The notes under the pieces: generated by a model
Told to the model about the DNA's origin: nothing
Databases searched by the model: none
The model's input: only the letters and a program-made list of their open reading frames with translations
Position numbers and translations under genes: made by a program
Source of the DNA: Sphingopyxis indica
Lineage (GTDB): Bacteria; Pseudomonadota; Alphaproteobacteria; Sphingomonadales; Sphingomonadaceae
Direction: 5' to 3'
Length of the DNA stretch: 64,000 nucleotides
Assembly: GCF_900188185.1 (NCBI RefSeq)
Contig: NZ_FZPA01000001.1
Coordinates: 186,001 to 250,000 of the forward strand
In this document: positions 57,508 through 64,000 of the stretch, in pieces
How the letters are laid out: every line of letters begins with the position of its first letter
Numbering within the stretch: position 1 is the first letter of the stretch

Positions 57508-57545
57508 TTGACAAAGAGAACGTTCCCATTTAGGTGAACGTTCAC
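57508..57545 (+). promoter_or_regulatory. Promoter and paired GAACGTTC operators of the second TonB-receptor gene
   Basis: A consensus -35 TTGACA (57508-57513) is followed 17 bp later by a weak -10-like TAGGTG (57531-57536). GAACGTTC occurs twice, at 57518-57525 and 57536-57543, 18 bp apart; the second is the centre of a perfect palindrome GTGAACGTTCAC (57534-57545). Both copies cover the spacer and -10, as expected for repression, probably by a LacI-family protein. No such regulator is in the visible part of this locus. Confidence 0.6.
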
Positions 57546-57600
57546 ATTCAACAAATGCCGCCTGACATAATGAGCGGCTGTGACAGGGGAGGACCAAGGG

Positions 57601-60582
57601 GTGCAGGCATCTCATAAGCTTTGGCTCGGCAGGCTGCTGGTCGGCACGTCGGCGTTCGCGATGATGGGCGTGGCGCAGACCGCCATCGCGCAGGACGTCG
57701 TCGACGATCCGGCCGCCGGAGACGCGATCGTCGTCACCGGCATCCGCGCGAGCCTCGCGGCCTCCGCCGACATCAAGCGCAACGCGCAGGGCGTCGTCGA
57801 CGCGATCTCGGCCGAGGACATCGGCAAATTCCCCGACACCAACCTGGCCGAGTCGTTGCAGCGCATCACCGGCGTGTCGATCGACCGGTCGAACGGCGAA
57901 GGGTCGGTCGTGACCGTTCGCGGCTTCGGTCCGGAGTTCAATCTCGTGACCTTGAACGGCCGCCAGATGCCGACCGCGCTGATCGGCGACGGCGGCAGCG
58001 CGCCCTCGTCGCGTTCGTTCGATTTCGCCAATCTTGCGGCCGAAGGCATTTCGGCGGTCGAGGTGTACAAGACCGGCCGGGCGACGATGGAATCGGGCGG
58101 CATCGGCTCGATCATCAACATCCGCACCCCGCGGCCGCTCGACGAGCCGGGCCTGCGCGGCAGCCTTTCGGTGAAGGGCGTGCTCGATTCGTCGCGTAAC
58201 TACAGCGATCCGATCACTCCCGAAGTGTCGGGGATCATCAGCGATACCTTTGCCAACGACACGATCGGCATCCTCGTCACCGCCTCCTATCAGCGGCGCA
58301 AGGCGAGCGTGAATCAGGCGAATGTCGGCTGGCGCGACGGCTATCTGGGCAGCGAAAACAACTGGGGGTCGCTGGCGCAGCCGGGTGACCCGCGCGCCGA
58401 CAACATCACCAACCGCCCCGGTCCCGACGACGTCTATCAGGTGCCGCAGAACGCATCCTATGACCTCAACGACATCGACCGCGAGCGGATCAACGGGCAG
58501 GCGGTATTGCAATTCCGCCCGACCGACGCGCTGACCGCGACGATCGACTATACCTATTCGCGCAACACGGTCGAAACGCGCAACAGCAATGTCGGCATCT
58601 GGTTCAACCATGAAGATACGTCGAGCGCCTGGACCGACGGCCCGATTGCCGGACCGATATTCTATTCCGAACATTTCGGGGCGCCCGCCGGCACGCCGAG
58701 CCCCGACGTGCTCTACGGCGGCAAGGATCTGTCCTACAGCGGCGCACTGACCAAGAATCGCGCGGAGAATAATTCGCTCGGCTTCAATCTCGAATGGCAG
58801 GCACCGGGCGGCGTCACCATCGAACTCGACGCCCATCATTCGACGGCGCAGGTCAATCCGGTCAACCGTTTCGGGTCGAGCATGTCGCTCGGCAACGCGG
58901 TCTTCGGCGTCGAAAGCCAGGCGATCAATTTCGAGAACGACCTGCCGATCCTCTCTTACGAGATGTATCCGGGGATCGACGCGCTCGATCCGTCGTTCAT
59001 CACGCCGACCGGCAACGCCTTCCGCAACGCCTATTTCCGCAACGAGATCAATCAGGTGCAACTGCGTGGCCATTACGACCACGACGACGGTTTCCTCGAT
59101 AGCATTGATTTCGGCGTATCCTTCGTCGACAGCAAGGTGCGCTCGGCATTCGGCACGATCCAGAACGACGATACCTGGGGCGGTGCCGGTCCGGCCTCGG
59201 ACATCCCCGACGACATCTTCTCGCTCGTGACGCTCCCTGACAAATTCCCGGGTCTTGCCCAGCCGGGAATGATCGACAGCTTTTATACCTTCGACTTCGA
59301 ACGGCTCGCCGATCTGGTTGAGGAAAATTACCAGGCGTGCAGCGATCCCGCGACCGGCATGGCCGAGCCGGGAACCTGCCTCGCGGTCTTCAACACCGAT
59401 CGGCGCATTCGCGAAAAGACGATCGCGCCCTATCTTCAGGTCGCAACCGAATTCGACGCGTTCGACAATCCCGCGCATCTTGTGGCGGGCGTCCGCTACG
59501 AACGAACCGACATCGCCTCGTCAGCGCTGGTGCCGGTTCCGACCACCACGACCTGGGTCGGCGACAATGAGTTCAACGTCGTCTTCTCGGGCGACAGCGA
59601 CTTTACGCGGTTCAAGGGAACCTATGACAATTGGTTGCCGGCAATCGACTTCGACATCTCGCCGATGGAAAATGTCAAGTTGCGGGCGTCATACAGCCAC
59701 ACGATTACGCGACCCGACTATGCCAGCATGCAGGGTGGCCGCACGATCGACACGCTGTTCCGCGTCGGCGGTGGCACGGGCGCGCAGGGCAATCCGGGGC
59801 TCGTTCCGTACAAGTCGAAGAATATCGACCTTTCGGCCGAATGGTATTACGGGCGCGACAGCTATATTTCGGCCGGTTTCTTCCACAAGGATGTGAGCAA
59901 CTTCATATCCTCGACTCGTGTCGACAGCTATGCGTTCGGTCTCACCACGCCGGTCAATGGTCCGCGCTGGCAGGCGGCGCAGGCGGCACTCGGTCAGGAT
60001 GCGACCGTCGGGGAAATCCGGCAATATATCATCACCAACTTCCCCGATACCGTCACTGGCACCACGATCAATGCCGCGCCGGGCGATCCGCTGCTCAATT
60101 TCGAGATCACGCAGCCGATCAACAGCGATCAGACCGCGGCGATCGACGGATGGGAGTTCGCGCTCCAGCACAGTTTCTGGGACACCGGTTTCGGCGTGAT
60201 CCTGAACTATACGATCGTCAACGGCGACGCGACCTACGACAATACGCAGCCGTCGACGGTGGCGCAGTTCGCGCTCACCGGGCTCAGCGACAGCGCCAAT
60301 GCGGTCGCCTTTTACGACAAGGGGCCGATCCAGGCGCGCGTCGCGTGGAACTGGCGCGACAAATTCCTGGCGGGGACGGGCCCCAACCCCTTCTATGTCG
60401 AGGAATATTGGCAGATCGACGCCAATGCGAGCTATGAGTTCATTCCGGGGCTGACAGGCTTCGTCGAGGTCATCAACCTGACCGGCGAAGGCCGGCGCGG
60501 GCACCTGCGGCACAAGAATAACGTCACCTTCGCATCGCCGGGCTTTGCTCGCTATTCGGCCGGGGTGCGGTTCAACTTCTGA
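57601..60582 (+). CDS. TonB-dependent receptor
   Basis: 993 residues. The GTG at 57601 is chosen because ggggagg lies eight bases upstream; a GTG at 57580 is the alternative. A signal peptide (LLVGTSAFAMMGVAQTAIA) leads to a TonB box (GDAIVVTGIRAS), a plug typical of the alphaproteobacterial carbohydrate-type subfamily (AEDIGKFPDTNLAESLQRIT, GVSIDRSNGEGSVVTVRGFG) and a barrel ending in SAGVRFNF. It would import a large or scarce ligand. The genes that follow include a halogenase and JmjC-like protein. A strong terminator at 60619-60651 separates it from them. Confidence 0.94.
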   Translation: MQASHKLWLGRLLVGTSAFAMMGVAQTAIAQDVVDDPAAGDAIVVTGIRASLAASADIKRNAQGVVDAISAEDIGKFPDTNLAESLQRITGVSIDRSNGEGSVVTVRGFGPEFNLVTLNGRQMPTALIGDGGSAPSSRSFDFANLAAEGISAVEVYKTGRATMESGGIGSIINIRTPRPLDEPGLRGSLSVKGVLDSSRNYSDPITPEVSGIISDTFANDTIGILVTASYQRRKASVNQANVGWRDGYLGSENNWGSLAQPGDPRADNITNRPGPDDVYQVPQNASYDLNDIDRERINGQAVLQFRPTDALTATIDYTYSRNTVETRNSNVGIWFNHEDTSSAWTDGPIAGPIFYSEHFGAPAGTPSPDVLYGGKDLSYSGALTKNRAENNSLGFNLEWQAPGGVTIELDAHHSTAQVNPVNRFGSSMSLGNAVFGVESQAINFENDLPILSYEMYPGIDALDPSFITPTGNAFRNAYFRNEINQVQLRGHYDHDDGFLDSIDFGVSFVDSKVRSAFGTIQNDDTWGGAGPASDIPDDIFSLVTLPDKFPGLAQPGMIDSFYTFDFERLADLVEENYQACSDPATGMAEPGTCLAVFNTDRRIREKTIAPYLQVATEFDAFDNPAHLVAGVRYERTDIASSALVPVPTTTTWVGDNEFNVVFSGDSDFTRFKGTYDNWLPAIDFDISPMENVKLRASYSHTITRPDYASMQGGRTIDTLFRVGGGTGAQGNPGLVPYKSKNIDLSAEWYYGRDSYISAGFFHKDVSNFISSTRVDSYAFGLTTPVNGPRWQAAQAALGQDATVGEIRQYIITNFPDTVTGTTINAAPGDPLLNFEITQPINSDQTAAIDGWEFALQHSFWDTGFGVILNYTIVNGDATYDNTQPSTVAQFALTGLSDSANAVAFYDKGPIQARVAWNWRDKFLAGTGPNPFYVEEYWQIDANASYEFIPGLTGFVEVINLTGEGRRGHLRHKNNVTFASPGFARYSAGVRFNF

Positions 60583-60618
60583 CGGGCCGGCGGCATCCTC
60601 CGCCGCCTCCCTGGCGCG

Positions 60619-60651
60619 AGAGCCGCACCGCTTGCCCGGTGCGGCTCTTTT
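60619..60651 (+). terminator. Rho-independent terminator after the second TonB-receptor gene
   Basis: A perfect 12-bp stem (agagccgcaccg / cggtgcggctct), a 6-nt loop and a TTTT run. It would end most receptor transcripts before the halogenase gene, so the downstream genes get reduced expression or have their own promoter. Confidence 0.85.
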
Positions 60652-60688
60652 GCGTGACGGCGTGCGGCGGCTCGCCTAGGATATTGGT

Positions 60689-62224
60689 ATGGACCAGATG
60701 ATCGGGAGCGTGGTGATCCTCGGCGGCGGCACCGCCGGCTGGCTGTCCGCGTGCCGGGTTGCCGCCGCGCGGCCCGACCTCGACGTGACACTGATCGAGG
60801 CGCCCGATATTCCGACCATTGGCGTCGGCGAGGGGACCTGGCCGACGATGCGCGCGACGCTCGCGGCGATCGGCATCGACGAGGCCGAATTCCTGACCGC
60901 GTGCGACGGGTCTTTCAAGCAGGGATCGCGCTTTGACGGCTGGGTCGATGGCGGCGCGGACGACAGCTATCTGCACCCCTTCACGCCGCCCCCCGCGATG
61001 CCCGCCGGCGATCTGATCGCCGCATGGCGCGACGCGGGCGACGGCGCGGATTTCGCGCATGCGATGACCCCGCAGGCAGCGGTGTGCGCGCGCAACCTCG
61101 CACCGCGGCAGCGGACGATGCCGGCCTATCAGGGCGCGCTCAACTATGCCTATCATCTCGACGCGGGGAAATTCGCGGCGCTCCTGCGGCGTCACGCGGT
61201 GCAGCGCCTCGGCGTGCGGCATATCGCCGATCAGGTGATCGAGGTTTGCGCGGGCGAAGCGGGCGACGTTGCGGCGCTGGTGACGCGCGATCTGGGCGCT
61301 GTCGCAGGCGATTTCTTCATCGACTGCAGCGGTCATGCCGCGATGCTGATCGGCGGGCATTGCGGCGTCGGATGGATCGACCGCAGCGACGTGCTGATCA
61401 ACGATCGCGCCCTTGCGGCACAGGTGCCGACCGCGCCCGTCGCGCCGATCGCGTCGCAGACGGTTGCGACCGCGCACCGCGCGGGCTGGGTCTGGGACAT
61501 CGCCCTGCCGAGCCGCCGCGGTATCGGCTGCGTCTATGCCAGCCGCTTCATGGGCGACGATGCCGCCGAAGCCGAACTGCGCGCCTATATCGCCCGCAAT
61601 GTGCCCGGTGCGCCCGAGGTGCCGGTGCGGCGCCTGGCCTTTCCGACCGGCCACCGCGCGCGTTTCTGGCGGGGCAATTGCGTCGCGATCGGCCTGTCGG
61701 CGGGTTTCATCGAACCGCTCGAAGCCTCGGCGATCGTGATGATCGAACTCTCGCTCGACGCCCTGATCGACAATTTCCCCGCGCGGCGCGCGGTGCTGCC
61801 GGTGCTCGCCGAGCGCTTCGATGCGCTGTTCCGCTATCGCTGGGACCGCATCGTCGAATTTCTGAAGCTCCATTATCTGCTCAGCCGCCGCGACGAACCC
61901 TATTGGCGCACACAGCGCGACCCCGCGCATGTGCCCGAGCGGCTGGCGGGCCTGTTGGCGCTGTGGCGCGATCAGGCGCCGTCGCGCTGGGACTTCCCGC
62001 AGATCGACGAGATTTTCTCGGCCGAGAGCCACCAATATATTCTCTATGGCATGGGTTATCCGGTCCCTGGTCGGTTGGTGGCCAGCGATCGGGCCCGCGC
62101 GGCGATCGCCGAAAATATGCGCCGCGCCCGCGCGCTGGCTGCGGCACTCCCCGCCAATCGCGATTATCTCGATGCGCTGCTTGCCGATCGGGGCGCGGCA
62201 AATGTGCAAATGGAAGGATTTTGA
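60689..62224 (+). CDS. Flavin-dependent halogenase family protein (tryptophan-halogenase-like)
   Basis: 511 residues. The FAD-binding GGGTAGW box is at residues 12-18, and [17 protein letters not shown] matches the family. The catalytic Lys is Lys77 in [13 protein letters not shown], and the conserved Glu lies in [12 protein letters not shown]. The WxWxIP halogenase motif is modified to [10 protein letters not shown], with two residues between Ile and Pro. The family uses reduced flavin, oxygen and halide to make a Lys-bound hypohalite. Relatives in TonB-receptor loci (BrvH of Brevundimonas, Xanthomonas enzymes) brominate indoles in vitro, but their natural substrate is unknown. The stop overlaps the next start by one base. 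Confidence 0.9.
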   Translation: MDQMIGSVVILGGGTAGWLSACRVAAARPDLDVTLIEAPDIPTIGVGEGTWPTMRATLAAIGIDEAEFLTACDGSFKQGSRFDGWVDGGADDSYLHPFTPPPAMPAGDLIAAWRDAGDGADFAHAMTPQAAVCARNLAPRQRTMPAYQGALNYAYHLDAGKFAALLRRHAVQRLGVRHIADQVIEVCAGEAGDVAALVTRDLGAVAGDFFIDCSGHAAMLIGGHCGVGWIDRSDVLINDRALAAQVPTAPVAPIASQTVATAHRAGWVWDIALPSRRGIGCVYASRFMGDDAAEAELRAYIARNVPGAPEVPVRRLAFPTGHRARFWRGNCVAIGLSAGFIEPLEASAIVMIELSLDALIDNFPARRAVLPVLAERFDALFRYRWDRIVEFLKLHYLLSRRDEPYWRTQRDPAHVPERLAGLLALWRDQAPSRWDFPQIDEIFSAESHQYILYGMGYPVPGRLVASDRARAAIAENMRRARALAAALPANRDYLDALLADRGAANVQMEGF

Positions 62225-62943
62225 TGACCCGGCACGCGCCCCTCGACAAGAATAGTCACCGCGACCTGCGCGTGCGCACCGATGTCGGTGCCGACCTCGG
62301 CGATGCGGTGATGGCGACGCTGACCGTGCCGAACGAATTTCGCAACATTCAGGGGCATTTCCCGATCCTGTTCCGCCGCGAGGCCGGACAGTCCGATTTC
62401 ATTGCCGTTGCGCTGTTCGGTTTCGAGAATGGAGAGAATCTGTTTCTCGAGGGCGATCGCTGGGACGCGCGCTATCGCCCGCTGTCGCTCGCGATTCAGC
62501 CCTTCCTCGTCGGCCGCCCCGCGAGCGGCGACGGTCCGGGGCAGGTCCATATCGACCTTGGCCATGCGCGGATCGGCGGCGATGGCGAGGGCGTGCGGCT
62601 GTTCGACGAAAACGGGATGGCGACCCCCTATCTCGAGGCCGCGGCCGAAAGGCTCGGCGCGCTCGACGAAGGCTATCGCGCGAGCGCCGCCTTTTTCGCG
62701 GCCTTGCGCGACTACGACCTGCTCGAACCCTTCACGCTCGACATCGAGCTCGACGACGGATCGAAGAATTCGCTCGTCGGTTTTCATATCATCGACGAGG
62801 CGAAGCTGCGCGCGCTCGACGCGGCGGCGCTCGGCCGCCTGCATGGCGAGGGGCATTTGATGCCGATCTTCATGGCACTCGCGTCGCTGTCGCAGATTTC
62901 GGAGCTGGCGGCGCGCAAGAACCGCCGGATGCGCGATGGCTGA
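62224..62943 (+). CDS. SapC-family protein
   Basis: 239 residues. HFPILFRREAGQSDFIAVAL, NLFLEGDRWDARYRPLSLAI and SKNSLVGFHIIDEAKLRALD identify the SapC family, first noted near Campylobacter S-layer genes. No enzymatic motif, signal peptide or membrane segment is visible. In alphaproteobacterial TonB-receptor loci it regularly accompanies halogenase-like and cupin-like genes; its role is not established. It overlaps the halogenase stop by one base and the cupin-like gene by eight. Confidence 0.88.
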   Translation: MTRHAPLDKNSHRDLRVRTDVGADLGDAVMATLTVPNEFRNIQGHFPILFRREAGQSDFIAVALFGFENGENLFLEGDRWDARYRPLSLAIQPFLVGRPASGDGPGQVHIDLGHARIGGDGEGVRLFDENGMATPYLEAAAERLGALDEGYRASAAFFAALRDYDLLEPFTLDIELDDGSKNSLVGFHIIDEAKLRALDAAALGRLHGEGHLMPIFMALASLSQISELAARKNRRMRDG

Positions 62944-63967
62944 GCGCGACGCCGCCATCTATGATGGGCTCGCGCGCGTGCCGGAGGTCGCATGCGAAAA
63001 GGGGGCAGGGCTCGACGCGCTCCTGAAAGGCGCGCGCGAGCCCTTTGTCCTGCGCGGCCTGGTCGCCGACTGGCCGCTGGTCGCCGCCGGCAAGGAGTCC
63101 GCACGGGCGGCGCGGCGCTATCTGGTGGACCGTGCCCGCGACCGGCCCTTTTCGGTCTCGATCGGTCCGCCCGGTCACGACGGCCGGCTGTTCTATGACG
63201 CCGACATGGCGATGAATTTTCGCAGCGGCACCGGCAAGCTCGCCGATATTTTCGCCGGCATCGAAGCGGCCGAGGAGCAGGGCGAACAACGAACCGTCTA
63301 TCTCGGTTCGATCGACATCCCGTCGCATTTCGACGGACTCGACGAAGCCAACAGCGTCGATCTCGGCGCGCGCGAACCATTCAGGAGCATCTGGATCGGC
63401 ACGCGCACGCGAATTGCTGCGCACAACGACTTTCCGGACAATCTTGCCTGCTGTGCGGTCGGCCGCCGCCGCTTCACGCTTTTTCCGCCCGATCAGTATC
63501 GCAATCTCTATCTGGGGCCGATCGACAACACTCCGGCAGGGCGCACGGTGAGCATGGTCGATTTCGACGCGCCCGACCTCGCCGCCCATCCGCGCTTCGT
63601 CGAAGCGATGGCGCATGGGCAGGTCGCCGAACTCGAACCCGGCGACGCGATCTTCATCCCGTCGATGTGGTGGCACCATGTCGAGGGGCTCGAGCCGTTC
63701 AATATCCTCGTCAACTATTGGTGGCGCGACACGCCCGCCTGGCTCGGCCAGCCGCAGGCCGCGCTCAATCACGCGATCCTCGCGATCCGCGACCTGCCGG
63801 CGGCCGACAAGGCGATCTGGCGCGACCTGTTCGACCATTATGTTTTCGATGCCGGTAAGGATGTCACCGCGCATATTCCCGAAAAGGCACGCGGTATCCT
63901 CGCGCCGCTGACGGCCGAGACCGCGGGGCGCCTGCGCGCCTTCCTGCTGAGGATGTTGAGCAAATGA
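62936..63967 (+). CDS. Cupin-like/JmjC-domain protein (Cupin_8)
   Basis: 343 residues. The metal-binding HxD is in TRIAAHNDFPDNLACCAVG and the distal His in SMWWHHVEGLEPFNILVNYW, the iron-site pattern of JmjC-type 2-oxoglutarate dioxygenases. FVLRGLVADWPLVAAGKES near the N-terminus is also typical of Cupin_8 proteins, as is GRRRFTLFPPDQYRNLYLGP. It could hydroxylate a protein, peptide or small molecule; target unknown. It overlaps both neighbours (ATGA with the next gene), so the genes are translated as a set. Confidence 0.9.
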   Translation: MAERDAAIYDGLARVPEVACEKGAGLDALLKGAREPFVLRGLVADWPLVAAGKESARAARRYLVDRARDRPFSVSIGPPGHDGRLFYDADMAMNFRSGTGKLADIFAGIEAAEEQGEQRTVYLGSIDIPSHFDGLDEANSVDLGAREPFRSIWIGTRTRIAAHNDFPDNLACCAVGRRRFTLFPPDQYRNLYLGPIDNTPAGRTVSMVDFDAPDLAAHPRFVEAMAHGQVAELEPGDAIFIPSMWWHHVEGLEPFNILVNYWWRDTPAWLGQPQAALNHAILAIRDLPAADKAIWRDLFDHYVFDAGKDVTAHIPEKARGILAPLTAETAGRLRAFLLRMLSK

Positions 63968-64000
63968 ACGAAGAGAAGCATGTCCGGCGCATCGTGATCG
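63964..64000 (+). CDS. Start of a further gene, probably a second flavin-dependent halogenase
   Basis: Only twelve codons are present (MNEEKHVRRIVIV), truncated by the window end. A basic-hydrophobic beginning ending in RIVIV is what precedes the GGGTAGW flavin box in tryptophan-halogenase-like proteins, and second or third copies are common at this position. The ATG overlaps the stop of the cupin-like gene. Confidence 0.6.
   Translation, partial: MNEEKHVRRIVI

Noticed and set aside
57292..59478. A 728-codon minus-strand frame over the second TonB-receptor gene and the end of the HMG-CoA lyase gene.
   Set aside because: It spans two convincing plus-strand genes and the intergenic promoter; no recognisable protein features.
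60689..64000. Secondary-metabolite biosynthesis cluster because of the halogenase.
   Set aside because: No polyketide, peptide synthetase or tailoring genes nearby; the context is a TonB-receptor locus.

Overview
The window is GC-rich, densely coded chromosome from an alphaproteobacterium, most likely a sphingomonad close to Sphingopyxis. The grounds are the ppiD-trpE-trpG-trpD-trpC order, chpT next to a che operon, large TonB-dependent receptors placed beside glycosidases, frequent 1- and 4-nt gene overlaps, many GTG/TTG starts, and dispersed palindromic repeats. No rRNA, tRNA, CRISPR array, prophage or intact insertion sequence was seen. The organism call is inference from gene content and order.

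Layout. (1) 1-2234: end of an RND multidrug pump gene plus its outer-membrane channel. (2) 2407-5366: diguanylate cyclase, two small unknown proteins, and a secreted SGNH hydrolase. (3) 5427-5826: a palindromic repeat and a 272-bp MITE-like element whose edge supplies the stop codon of a sulfatase. (4) 5824-25934: a carbohydrate-utilisation locus. It holds a sulfatase and a GH3 enzyme, a divergent Oar-type TonB receptor, a GH144/glycoamylase-type lipoprotein, and a long minus-strand run: MFS sugar transporter, ABC ATPase, LacI regulator, ABC binding lipoprotein, two permeases, GH1, an endonuclease/exonuclease/phosphatase-fold protein and GH2. Three AACCGGTT-cored palindromes mark the promoter regions and probably make it one LacI regulon. 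(5) 26095-33348: guaB, an RsmB-type methyltransferase, TPR protein, mtgA, M23 peptidase, rpoH, rluD. (6) 33473-40100: chpT, an inserted higBA toxin-antitoxin pair, then cheA-cheW-cheY-cheB-cheR. (7) 40167-47743: cell-wall amidase, DUF952 protein and gyrA, a nucleotidyltransferase-like membrane protein, an unknown protein, and a histidine kinase lacking its phospho-accepting His. (8) 47769-53975: trp genes with an unknown 87-codon gene overlapping trpE and trpG, and ppiD upstream. (9) 54319-57427: tpiA, a family III CoA-transferase and a divergent HMG-CoA lyase. (10) 57508-64000: a second TonB receptor followed by a flavin-dependent halogenase, SapC-like protein, JmjC/cupin-like protein and the start of a further gene, probably a second halogenase.

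How the genes work together. In region 4 a polysaccharide or oligosaccharide would be imported by the TonB receptor, trimmed by the secreted or lipid-anchored GH144-type, GH2 and GH3 enzymes, taken into the cytoplasm by the ABC and MFS systems, and finished by GH1, with LacI sensing a product. The GH144-type gene suggests a beta-1,2-glucan, but the sulfatase points to a sulfated glycan, so the substrate is open. Region 10 is a second receptor locus with its own promoter and operator; its redox and dioxygenase-like genes have no assigned role in nutrient uptake and are the least understood system here. All function calls come from reading translated motifs by eye; no database search was run.
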